From the NCBI GenBank assembly GCA_963806635.1, contig CAWDZA010000024.1, forward strand, positions 76,809-140,808: DNA of 64,000 bases, written 5' to 3'. Origin of the DNA: CAVVEQ01 sp963806635 (GTDB lineage Bacteria > Chloroflexota > Anaerolineae > Anaerolineales > Anaerolineaceae). Below the pieces are notes generated by a model. That model did no database searches, was not told the DNA's origin, and was given only the letters and a program-made list of their open reading frames with translations. Positions 43,442-55,064 of this stretch are shown here, piece by piece. Made by a program: the position numbers and the translations under genes. The number at the start of each line of letters is the position of its first letter. The first letter of the stretch is position 1.

Positions 43442-44763
43442 CAGCTTGCACCGACCAAATCGCCGGAAAACGACCAGGCGCCTGCACGGGTGATGCGAAC
43501 CTGCCTGATCTGACCCAGCAGATCCTCGGTGCTTTCAGTGAACACCAGCTTGTTGGTTTCGCTGCGGCCTCTCCAGCGGTTCTTTTGGATGCCTTCAAAT
43601 AAGACCTTAACCGTTTTTCCCATCAGCGCAGCGTGGATCTCCGTAGCGATCTGCTCCTGCAGATCCTCTAGCAGCCGGAAGCGGCGCCATTTTTCCTCGT
43701 CCGGCACATCATCAGGCAGGTTGCGGGCTGCCCAGGTATCCGGGCGGGGGGAATAGCGTGCCAGGTGCGCCACGTCCATGCGCAGCCCGGACAGCAGGTC
43801 GTAGGTGTGCTGAAATTGAGCGGTGGTCTCCCCAGGAAAGCCAACAATGATATCTGTCCCGATGGATACCCCAGGGATCAAACTCCGAATTCGCCCGATT
43901 AGATCACGGAATTCACTGGAAGTGTATCCCCGGCGCATGCTCAACAGCACTTCGTCATCGCCCGCTTGCACCGGAACCTCCATGTGCGGCATCACTTTGG
44001 GCAGCTCGGCAGCCGTGCGCAGAAGCTCCTCAGTCATCCAGTTGGGATGCGAAGTTAAAAAGCGGATACGCTCCAACCCATCGATGCTGTGCAACCGACG
44101 CAGCAAGCCGGAAAGCGTGGGGAATTCCGGGTTATCCTTGCCATAGCGATCCACAATCTGCCCCAGCAGGGTGATCTCCTTAACCCCATTGGCAGTGAGC
44201 TGCCTGGCCTCGGCCAGGATCTCCTCCGGAGGTCGGCTGACCTCTCTGCCTCGGCGGTAGGGAATGACGCAATAGGTGCAGGCATGTGAGCAGCCCAAAA
44301 CGATAGGTAAATTGGCGCTTACCAACCTGCCCACCTGGCTGGGCGGCATCAGCCTGGATTCGTCAAGGATCTTGTTTTTCCATGCTGAATCAGAATCCGA
44401 AAGGGATTTCCCGTCCCGCTCCAGCAGAAAACGGATCAATGGATCGGGATCCGAGGGCGGCGCGAAGACATCCACGTACGGGAAACGCGCCCGCAGCTTG
44501 GGATTATCCTTCACCCCCACCAGGCAGCCCATCAGCGCGATCACCCGCTCGGGGTTTTTGGCTTTTACAGGCTGCAAGGAGCTTAACCGACCGTAGGCTT
44601 TATCCTCCGCACTCTGGCGGACGACGCACGTGTTTAATACGACCACATCGGCATCTTCAGCGCGCGGGGAGGGTTCATATCCCAGATCTTCCAGGGCAGT
44701 AGCCAGACGCTGCGAATCAGCCACATTCATCTGGCAGCCTTCGGTCCAGACATGGTATTTCAT
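43441..44763 (-). CDS. miaB: tRNA-2-methylthio-N6-dimethylallyladenosine synthase (MiaB family)
   Basis: 440 residues. This radical SAM methylthiotransferase modifies A37 of tRNAs. The N-terminal domain has the three Cys of the auxiliary cluster (TEGCQMN, LNTCVVR, MGCLVG). The radical SAM CxxxCxxC is CSHACTYC (about residue 158), and a TRAM domain ends the protein. In place of the usual GQNVNSY it reads LLGQIVDRYG, so it is somewhat divergent; other methylthiotransferase subfamilies are less likely. I chose the ATG at 44763, because the further upstream ATG at 44781 contains the -10 box. Confidence 0.88.
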   Translation of the reverse strand: MKYHVWTEGCQMNVADSQRLATALEDLGYEPSPRAEDADVVVLNTCVVRQSAEDKAYGRLSSLQPVKAKNPERVIALMGCLVGVKDNPKLRARFPYVDVFAPPSDPDPLIRFLLERDGKSLSDSDSAWKNKILDESRLMPPSQVGRLVSANLPIVLGCSHACTYCVIPYRRGREVSRPPEEILAEARQLTANGVKEITLLGQIVDRYGKDNPEFPTLSGLLRRLHSIDGLERIRFLTSHPNWMTEELLRTAAELPKVMPHMEVPVQAGDDEVLLSMRRGYTSSEFRDLIGRIRSLIPGVSIGTDIIVGFPGETTAQFQHTYDLLSGLRMDVAHLARYSPRPDTWAARNLPDDVPDEEKWRRFRLLEDLQEQIATEIHAALMGKTVKVLFEGIQKNRWRGRSETNKLVFTESTEDLLGQIRQVRITRAGAWSFSGDLVGAS

Positions 44764-44770
44764 CGCGCGA

Positions 44771-44776
44771 ATTATA
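44771..44776 (-). promoter_or_regulatory. -10 box of miaB, leaderless arrangement
   Basis: GGGTATAAT on the minus strand ends 7 bases before the ATG at 44763, and there is no ribosome binding site. Confidence 0.5.
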
Positions 44777-44986
44777 CCCATTAATCGGAGCGGTTTCGTC
44801 CATTTTCATCGTTAGAGAATGTTAATCCGGTGGAAATTTTTGGTTAAAACTGGCATAATCTGCCCATAAATGAGAACTCAATGCGGACCCTATTCCATTT
44901 CCATTTTTTTGGATGGTTTGGTTTAGTGCGGGGTCTAAAGTTTTCGCATAATCGTTCAATTCTTTTTTAATCGTAAAGGGTCATAA

Positions 44987-46375
44987 ATGAAAAAGATATT
45001 TCTGCTCATGATGCTTTTCGTCCTCACATTGGGTTGTGGTTTCCCATCCCTTTCAGGTCTAATTCAAAATTCCACCAGCGGTTCCGGTTTACAAGCCCTC
45101 CCGACAGAATCTCCACGCCTGCCAACCGCCACTGAAGTACCTGCGGTTGTGAGCACGCCGGAGCCGCGCACAACCCTCACTACTGGCGAGGTGGAGAACG
45201 AGATGAAGCAGATCCAGCAGCAGGTCATTGAGCTGCGGGGGTTGCAGCCCAAAGTGAGCGAACTGAAGGATGCCACCCTCACCTCTGCCCAACTGGCTGA
45301 AAACGTTAAAAACGATTTCTTCAAGGATTACACAGAGGAGGACGCAAAAGGCGATGTCCGCGAGTTAGCGGCCTTCGGGCTGTTGCCTGCCCAATTTGAC
45401 ATTTATAAAATGTATGTCGATCTGTATTCCGATCAGATCGCCGGTTATTACGACCCGGAAACCAAGGATATGTACGTGGTTCAGGGGCAGGATTTCACCG
45501 GGAACGAGAAGATGACCTACGCGCATGAATACACCCATGCCCTGCAGGATCAAAATTGGGACCTTCGCAACGGGTTAAAAGATAACGATGAGTATTGTAA
45601 GACTCACACGGAATACTGTGCCGGCGTTCAGGCACTTACCGAGGGTGACGCATCGCTCACCGAGCAATATTGGTTTTTCTCAGACGCGACCCAGCAGGAC
45701 CAACAGGACGTTCAGGATTTCTATGCCAACTACTCGAGTGATGTTTTCGACTCCACCCCACTTTATGTCCAAAATGATCTGTACTTTCCCTACGACCAGG
45801 GTTTGAATTTTGTGCAGTACCTCTACGATGGCGGAGGCTGGGCTGCGGTGGATAAAGCCTATGAGAATCCGCCTTCCTCCACTGAAATGATCCTTCATCC
45901 TGAAAAATACCCATCAGATACCCAGGTGGATGTACCCCTGAAGGATGTTACCCCGGCGCTTGGGGAGGGTTGGAAGGAATCCACTCGCAACTCGATGGGA
46001 GAATGGTATCTTTCTCTGATCCTTTCTTCCGGCTATAACGAATCTGCCCGGCTCAATGAAGATACAGCCGCTGCAGCTGCCGCGGGCTGGGCTGGAGATA
46101 CCTACACGGTAAATTGGAATGAATCCACCCAGCAACTCGGCATCATCCTGCGCAGCCGATGGGATACCTCCAAGGATGCGGATGAGTTCTGGAAAGCGCT
46201 GAACGATTACGGCGTGAAACGCTGGGGCAACCCGGCTACCCGGACTGGGAATGCCACCACCTGGGAGAACACCGCGGATCATTACGTGCAGATTTTCCGG
46301 GATGGCGGCGATATCTGGTGGGTCATCGCACCAGATGCAGCCCTGGCACAAAAGATGGCCGCTGCTGCCAAATAA
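44987..46375 (+). CDS. Lipoprotein with HExxH-type metalloprotease motif
   Basis: 462 residues. The lipoprotein signal is MKKIFLLMMLFVLTLGCGF (lipobox TLGC), followed by a Thr/Pro linker and a coiled-coil-like stretch (about 65-100). MTYAHEYTHALQDQNWDL (about residue 180) contains HEYTH, a zinc-metalloprotease HExxH motif. A Glu about 40 residues later (ALTEGDASL) could be the third ligand, as in gluzincins. It ends with a beta-rich domain. I know no named family. It is a candidate surface-anchored protease. Monocistronic, with a strong terminator. Confidence 0.75.
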   Translation: MKKIFLLMMLFVLTLGCGFPSLSGLIQNSTSGSGLQALPTESPRLPTATEVPAVVSTPEPRTTLTTGEVENEMKQIQQQVIELRGLQPKVSELKDATLTSAQLAENVKNDFFKDYTEEDAKGDVRELAAFGLLPAQFDIYKMYVDLYSDQIAGYYDPETKDMYVVQGQDFTGNEKMTYAHEYTHALQDQNWDLRNGLKDNDEYCKTHTEYCAGVQALTEGDASLTEQYWFFSDATQQDQQDVQDFYANYSSDVFDSTPLYVQNDLYFPYDQGLNFVQYLYDGGGWAAVDKAYENPPSSTEMILHPEKYPSDTQVDVPLKDVTPALGEGWKESTRNSMGEWYLSLILSSGYNESARLNEDTAAAAAAGWAGDTYTVNWNESTQQLGIILRSRWDTSKDADEFWKALNDYGVKRWGNPATRTGNATTWENTADHYVQIFRDGGDIWWVIAPDAALAQKMAAAAK

Positions 46376-46381
46376 AATTAA

Positions 46382-46417
46382 AAAACTCACCGCCTCGAAC
46401 ATGAGGCGGTGAGTTTT
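46382..46417. terminator. Bidirectional terminator
   Basis: A 15-bp perfect stem, AAAACTCACCGCCTC with GAGGCGGTGAGTTTT, around a 6-base loop between convergent genes. Confidence 0.9.
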
Positions 46418-46428
46418 ATTGGATTAGG

Positions 46429-47433
46429 TTATTTCAACTTGGTATCAAAACTGGTGAGCACCTGCAGGTAATTCGCCCGCTCGAAAGCGGCCGGGTTGGC
46501 CACGCCTTTCTGGCTGAGCGCTCCACGCATTTGATCCACCGATTTGTATTCATGCGCGGCCATCCAGCTTTCCAGGTCTGCCAGCACCTTGGCAGCCTGC
46601 CCGGCGCCTTCATGCACCAGGGCGCTGGTCATCATCGCAACCTGGCTGCCGGCCATCAGCGCTTTTACAGCATCCGTGCCAGTGTGGACTCCGCTGGAGA
46701 GTGCCAGGTCAGCTTTTATTTTGCCATAGAGGATAGCCACCCAGCGCAGCGGCAGGCGCATCTCGGAGGATTTGCTCAGCTCCAGGGTGGGTACCACTTC
46801 CAACGCCTCGATATCCAGATCGGGCTGGTAAAAACGGTTGAAGAGCACCAGCCCTTTGGCTCCAGCATCCACCAGGCGGGCAGCGAAGTTCGGCAGGCTA
46901 GTGTAGAACGGATTGAGTTTCACCGCCACAGGGATGCGCACCGATTCGCAGATATGCTGCACCAGCTCCACCTGGGCTTTTTCGAGGTCGGCGCTGGTGA
47001 CGGTTGCGTCGGTGGAGAGGAAGTAGATATTCAGCTCCAGCGCGTCCGCACCGGCATCCTCCATTCGGCGCGAGTAATCCACCCAACCGCCGCTGGAAAC
47101 ACCGTTGAGACTGGCGATCACCGGGATGGGAAGGGATTTCTTCAACTCCCCGATCAACTTCAGGTATTTTTCTGGTCCTACATCGTAGTGATCCATCTCC
47201 GGAAAGTAGGTGAGGGCTTCGGCGAAGGATTCGGTGCCCTGGTTGAGGAAATGATCCAGGGCGCGGCTTTCATTATTGATCTGTTCCTCAAAGAGCGAGT
47301 GCATCACCAGCGCGCCGATCCCGGCATCCGCCAATTCCTTCGCTTTTTCTACTTTCTTTGTGAATGGACTTGCGGAAGCAACCAGCGGGTTGCGGAGGTT
47401 CAAACCAAGGTAGGTAGTTTTTAGTTCAGGCAT
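46429..47433 (-). CDS. Dihydroorotate dehydrogenase-like flavoprotein
   Basis: 334 residues, a class-I-type dihydroorotate dehydrogenase-like TIM barrel: TTYLGLNLRNPLVASASPFT, IPVIASLNG, DALELNIYFLS, IPVAVKLNPFYTSLPNFA and ALSSGVHTGTDAVKALMAGSQVAMM. The usual catalytic Cys region is not clear, and its place beside a PFOR gene (31-base gap) is the common context of this subfamily in anaerobes. The real substrate is unknown; it probably transfers electrons with ferredoxin or another partner rather than making pyrimidines. Confidence 0.85.
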   Translation of the reverse strand: MPELKTTYLGLNLRNPLVASASPFTKKVEKAKELADAGIGALVMHSLFEEQINNESRALDHFLNQGTESFAEALTYFPEMDHYDVGPEKYLKLIGELKKSLPIPVIASLNGVSSGGWVDYSRRMEDAGADALELNIYFLSTDATVTSADLEKAQVELVQHICESVRIPVAVKLNPFYTSLPNFAARLVDAGAKGLVLFNRFYQPDLDIEALEVVPTLELSKSSEMRLPLRWVAILYGKIKADLALSSGVHTGTDAVKALMAGSQVAMMTSALVHEGAGQAAKVLADLESWMAAHEYKSVDQMRGALSQKGVANPAAFERANYLQVLTSFDTKLK

Positions 47434-47464
47434 TTTTTAGACCTTCCTGCTCGTATGGTTTTCT

Positions 47465-51046
<3,582 letters not shown>

Positions 51047-51236
51047 GACTGTGGCTCCATGAAATAACAGGGTTTCAAAATATTCCCGTCAGGCAGCATA
51101 CCCGCCGGGAATTGATTTTCCGCGGTCAATTATACGACATCTGTCTGAACATCCGCAGGAAGTTTTATGTACCAGCAGGGTGATATATGTCATTATTCCC
51201 CCTTTTATCCGGATTATTCCCTTTAACCCAAAAATT

Positions 51237-51776
51237 TCAATCCAGAAAACCCGCCAAATGAGGCTGCGCCAGGAGAAGGGTTGCCAGGGATTTGCTGTCG
51301 TTGATCTGGTTGGCGGCAGCCATTTCGTATGCTTTCCGAACCGGGATCTTCTCCACCTGGATGAACTCATCATCATCCCCTGGCGCCTGGGAGGGAAACA
51401 GCCCTTTTGCCAGGTAAAGGTACATGTGCTCGGAGGCATATCCGGGGGCGAGGTACATATCCCCAAGGGAGATGAACTCGTCAGAACCCATGCCGGTCTC
51501 CTCGCGGATCTCGCGTTTGGCGCACTCCAAAGGATCTTCGCCCGCGTTCAAGGTTCCGGCGGGCAGCTCAAGCAGCACCTTCTCTGCACCGATACGGTAT
51601 TGACGCACAAAATGGATAAACCCTTCCTGATCCAGCGGAAGAATGGTGACCGAACCGACGTGTGCCACCAGGTCGTATATCCCCTTCCGCCCGTCAGGAA
51701 GGGTGACATGCACCTTCTCCACAGAAAAAGCTTTGCCAGTATAGGCAATTTCCCGCTCGTTGATGAAGTGCTCCAT
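51237..51776 (-). CDS. NUDIX hydrolase (ADP-ribose pyrophosphatase-like)
   Basis: 179 residues from the ATG at 51776. A longer in-frame start at 51812 would lie in the preceding terminator, so it is rejected. The NUDIX box reads GTLNAGEDPLECAKREIREETGM (G-x5-E-x7-REUxEE). A 35-residue N-terminal strand region with VEKVHVTLPDGRKGIYDLV and VRQYRIGAEKVLLELPAGT fits ADP-ribose or nucleotide-sugar pyrophosphatases. It probably clears ADP-ribose; exact substrate unproven. Confidence 0.9.
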   Translation of the reverse strand: MEHFINEREIAYTGKAFSVEKVHVTLPDGRKGIYDLVAHVGSVTILPLDQEGFIHFVRQYRIGAEKVLLELPAGTLNAGEDPLECAKREIREETGMGSDEFISLGDMYLAPGYASEHMYLYLAKGLFPSQAPGDDDEFIQVEKIPVRKAYEMAAANQINDSKSLATLLLAQPHLAGFLD

Positions 51777-51798
51777 TTTGAGGTCCTTAAAATAAAAT

Positions 51799-51820
51799 GG
51801 GCGGGGATTCATCCCCGCCC
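51799..51820 (-). terminator. Terminator of the LysM lipoprotein gene
   Basis: A 9-bp stem, GGGCGGGGA with TCCCCGCCC, is followed on the minus strand by ATTTTATTTTAAGG. Confidence 0.7.
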
Positions 51821-51851
51821 GTAAGTATACATGAATCAGAGTCTGGAAAGG

Positions 51852-52541
51852 TTACGGGATATTCAAGATCTGACCGGGCACCAGGGTATAGGGTGCAGTG
51901 AGATTGTTCGCGAAGATGATCGCGTTTGGATCGACTGCCCCGTAATAACAGGCGATGGTGAAGATGGTATCGTTTGCCCTTACCGTATAGGTGGCGGGGT
52001 GTGTTACAAGCGACCGCTCGCCTTCCCAGGCCGGTGCGTTTTGCGGAATGGTAAGATTCGTACCAGGTGCTACACTATTATTCTGGCAGGCCTGGTTCGC
52101 CTGTAGCAGCGCGCTGGCCAGGATGTTAAAGCGGCGGGCGATGCAGAAACACCATTCACCTTGGTGGATCATGTAAGTGGTCGGTAAACCCGGGGTAGGC
52201 GTTGGAACAGTGATTGCCGGTGCCTGGGTGGGAACCACCACATTTGAAGTAGGCTGGAGGGTGACGTTCACAGCCGCGGCAGTGGGGGTGGCGGTGTTTT
52301 CAGCGGAGCTGAGCGTATTCTGCAAGGTGGGCAGTGCCTGAGTGGGGGCAGCACCGCCAGCTTTAGCGATGGCAGTCTGGGTGCTGCTCACGATCTCGTG
52401 CAGGGTCTGGTTGGTGGCTGCCGGTGTGGGGCGCGATGGGGCGGCAGTCTGCGCTGGTGGTTGCGAGGCAGGCAGGTTGCAAGCGGTCAGGATCAGGGTC
52501 AATGCCAGGACCAGAGCGAATAACAGGGTGATTTTTTTCAT
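51852..52541 (-). CDS. LysM-domain lipoprotein
   Basis: 229 residues from the ATG at 52541, which starts the signal peptide MKKITLLFALVLALTLILTAC (lipobox LTAC). A Pro/Thr/Ala-rich stalk is followed by two LysM-like modules: TTYMIHQGEWCFCIARRFNI with GTNLTIP, and ATYTVRANDTIFTIACYYGA with VPGQILNIP. LysM binds peptidoglycan, so the protein likely tethers membrane and wall. Cys pairs in the LysM region could form disulfides. A GGAG box precedes the chosen start (AGGAGAGTC). Confidence 0.82.
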   Translation of the reverse strand: MKKITLLFALVLALTLILTACNLPASQPPAQTAAPSRPTPAATNQTLHEIVSSTQTAIAKAGGAAPTQALPTLQNTLSSAENTATPTAAAVNVTLQPTSNVVVPTQAPAITVPTPTPGLPTTYMIHQGEWCFCIARRFNILASALLQANQACQNNSVAPGTNLTIPQNAPAWEGERSLVTHPATYTVRANDTIFTIACYYGAVDPNAIIFANNLTAPYTLVPGQILNIP

Positions 52542-52685
52542 GTGACTCTCCTTATCAGTCTCCCGGGGGTTAATGAGCAATGGGAAACCTTGTTTCTCTC
52601 GCGATAGACGATGCATGAATTATGCCATTATTACACGCATTTACAACATTGCTCATGTTAAAATGATCATCCCGGAGGAAACGGA

Positions 52686-53111
52686 ATGAATATATATTTC
52701 TCATGTTCCATCACTGGCGGTCGTGGCGACCAGGATATCTATAAAATCCTGGTGGATAATCTCACTTCCTGGGGTCATGATGTGCCAACCGCCATTCTTG
52801 CCAGCCCGAATGTGCTGGATTATGAAAATTCATCTGCTCCGGAGATGGTGTATAAACGCGATGTAAAGTGGGTGGAGGAGTGCGACGCGCTCATCGCCGA
52901 GGTTAGCACGCCTTCCCACGGCGTGGGGTATGAGATCGCGTTGGCCCTTCTTCTCGGAAAGCCGGTGCTCTGCTGTTCCCAAAAAGGACGCAGAGTCTCC
53001 AAGATGATCACCGGCAACGACATGCCCACCTTGAAATTAATGACCTACTCAGACCAAAAAGATCTACTCGCAGGGGTTGAGGGATTCCTGCAGGATATCT
53101 CGCCGGAATAA
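52686..53111 (+). CDS. DNPH1/RCL-like 2'-deoxynucleoside 5'-phosphate N-hydrolase
   Basis: 141 residues, a nucleoside 2-deoxyribosyltransferase-superfamily protein. It begins NIYFSCSITGGRGDQDIY, then KRDVKWVEECDALIAEVSTPSHGVGYEIALAL, which matches the phosphate- and deoxyribose-binding residues (Asp, then SxPSxGVGYE) of DNPH1/RCL. Its enzymes remove bases from deoxynucleoside monophosphates, as in nucleotide-pool cleaning. CGGAGGAA precedes the ATG. It is divergent from the LysM gene. Confidence 0.85.
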   Translation: MNIYFSCSITGGRGDQDIYKILVDNLTSWGHDVPTAILASPNVLDYENSSAPEMVYKRDVKWVEECDALIAEVSTPSHGVGYEIALALLLGKPVLCCSQKGRRVSKMITGNDMPTLKLMTYSDQKDLLAGVEGFLQDISPE

Positions 53112-53116
53112 AGAAT

Positions 53117-55036
53117 CTAATCCGCAATGGGCAGTAGGATGGTGAAGGTTGTGCCCTTGCCCACTTTGGATTCCGCCCAGATCCTGCCCTGGTGGTTCTC
53201 GACAATCGATTTCACGATGGCCAGACCCAGCCCTGTGCCGGGAGTTTCGTTGTTGGCGTTGCTTGCCCGGTAAAATTTATCAAATATAAAGGGAATATCC
53301 GCTGAGGGGATGCCCACACCCGAATCGATAAACATGATCATCAATTTCCTGTCGTCCAGCTTGCATTGAATCGTCAGATCCCCGCCCCTCGGCGTGTATT
53401 TGATCATGTTATCCAGCATGTTATCCAGCATTTGGCGCAGCTCGGTTGGGTTACCGCGTATCACCGGGAAATTCTCGGGCAGCAATAGCTGGAAGTTGTA
53501 GTTCTTCTCACTCAGACGCATTTTGAACCCATCGGCGGAATAGCGGATGAGCTGATCCAGGCGGACGTTTTCACGGTGGGTGTCGAATCCAGCTTCGATA
53601 CGCCCCAGGTCGAGAAGGTCATCCACCAGGTGGGTAATGTTGTGGATGCTGGCCTGCATGCGGTTGATAAAATCGCGCTGGGTGTCGTTGATCGGGCCCG
53701 ATCGTTCAAAAAGGTCGATATAACTAAGGATCGCCGTCAGGGGCGAGCGTAAATCGTGCGAGACGGTGCTGACAAACTCGCTTTTCAGGCGGTCCAGCTT
53801 CTTGAGGTGGGTAATATTATTAAATGTAAAGGCCAGCCCCACTTCAGGGATGGGGGTGAGCTGCGCCAGGTAGACCTGCCCATCTGGCACGGTCATTTCC
53901 TTTTGCAGGGGGATGTTCTTGCCCGAGTTCTCGGCCATATCCAGAACTTCTGGCTGGCTGACCACATCCCGCAGGGGACGGTTGACATACGGCTCGACAA
54001 CCTCCAGGATGTTTTGCGCGGCTTGGTTCACCAGCATCACCCGCCGGTCTGTATCCACCACCAGCACACCATCCTGGATCTTCTTCAAGATGGTCTCCAG
54101 CTTGTTGCGCTCTGATGATACTTCCGTATAGAGCCGTGCGTTTTCGATGGCGATGACGGCGTACTCCGCCAGAATGCTCAGCACTTTTATATCCCGCGGT
54201 TTAAAGCCCCCCTCCATCGCCTTGCGGTTATCCACCCCCAGAACTCCAATGGTGCGTTTTTCAAGGATCAGGGGCACATAAACAAGGCTGTGTACAAGAT
54301 AAGCAGTCTTGATCTTTTTTGGCGTATTTTCATCCAACAGCACCGGCTTGCCGCTGTTGATCACCGAGCCTGCCAGCGTATCCTTGACCGGCAGGCGGAA
54401 GGTATTGATGAAATCCTCCTGGAAGTTCCGCGAGGCACGCATATATAGCTCGCCGGTCACCTCATCAAGCAGGAGTAGGCTGCCCTCTTCCGCCGCGGTG
54501 AGCTGAACAGCCGCCTCCACCACCGAGGTGAGGACTGCGTCCACTTCCAGCTTGCTGGTGATGGATTGCCCCAGTTTGGTGAGGGTTTCCAACTCATCGA
54601 TCTTCTGTTGCAGGCTGGCAGTCGCCCGCTTGGCCTCCTGCAGCACCCAGGTACGGCGCTGGCGTGAGCGCTCCAACCCGGATTCCACCGCGTCCAGCAC
54701 TTCCTCCGATTTCAACGGCAGGCAGAGCGTGCCGGTGATGCCGATCATCAGTGCCTGCTGCATGATCTCGGGGGTGCGGGCCCGCACCAGCAAAATTACC
54801 GGAGTGGCCGGGAATTTATTATTCAGCGTTTCGCCAAAACGGATCCAGGTGGAACCGTTGATCTCCTCGCTGATGATTACCAGGTCATGCGGGGATTTTT
54901 CAAGGGTGCCGATCACGGTTTCGCGTTCCGGGCACAAGGTGACAGTGTATCCCCCGCTCTTGAGTACCCGATCCAGCAGGTAATCCAGTTGAGGGTTGGA
55001 GGTGATGATGAGGATTTTCTCTTTGGATGCGGTCAT
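53117..55036 (-). CDS. Hybrid sensor histidine kinase with degenerate receiver (REC-GAF-PAS-HisKA-HATPase)
   Basis: 639 residues, cytoplasmic. The first 125 residues have a receiver-like fold. However, the phospho-acceptor Asp position reads HDLVIISEEING (Ser) and the acidic pair is IITSNPQ, so it cannot be phosphorylated normally. GAF lies at about 155-300, PAS at about 315-410, the H-box FVSTVSHDLRSPLTAI at about 420, and HATPase with NMLDNMIKYTP and VGIPSADIP follows. The kinase part appears active. A second gene of the same general type lies 28 bases upstream on the same strand, so the pair probably form one operon. Confidence 0.88.
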   Translation of the reverse strand: MTASKEKILIITSNPQLDYLLDRVLKSGGYTVTLCPERETVIGTLEKSPHDLVIISEEINGSTWIRFGETLNNKFPATPVILLVRARTPEIMQQALMIGITGTLCLPLKSEEVLDAVESGLERSRQRRTWVLQEAKRATASLQQKIDELETLTKLGQSITSKLEVDAVLTSVVEAAVQLTAAEEGSLLLLDEVTGELYMRASRNFQEDFINTFRLPVKDTLAGSVINSGKPVLLDENTPKKIKTAYLVHSLVYVPLILEKRTIGVLGVDNRKAMEGGFKPRDIKVLSILAEYAVIAIENARLYTEVSSERNKLETILKKIQDGVLVVDTDRRVMLVNQAAQNILEVVEPYVNRPLRDVVSQPEVLDMAENSGKNIPLQKEMTVPDGQVYLAQLTPIPEVGLAFTFNNITHLKKLDRLKSEFVSTVSHDLRSPLTAILSYIDLFERSGPINDTQRDFINRMQASIHNITHLVDDLLDLGRIEAGFDTHRENVRLDQLIRYSADGFKMRLSEKNYNFQLLLPENFPVIRGNPTELRQMLDNMLDNMIKYTPRGGDLTIQCKLDDRKLMIMFIDSGVGIPSADIPFIFDKFYRASNANNETPGTGLGLAIVKSIVENHQGRIWAESKVGKGTTFTILLPIAD

Positions 55037-55064
55037 ATAGGTATTTTAACTGACAGGATGAATT

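Noticed and set aside
51777..51812. Longer N-terminus for the NUDIX protein
   Set aside because: It would translate the terminator hairpin of the upstream gene and adds no conserved residues.
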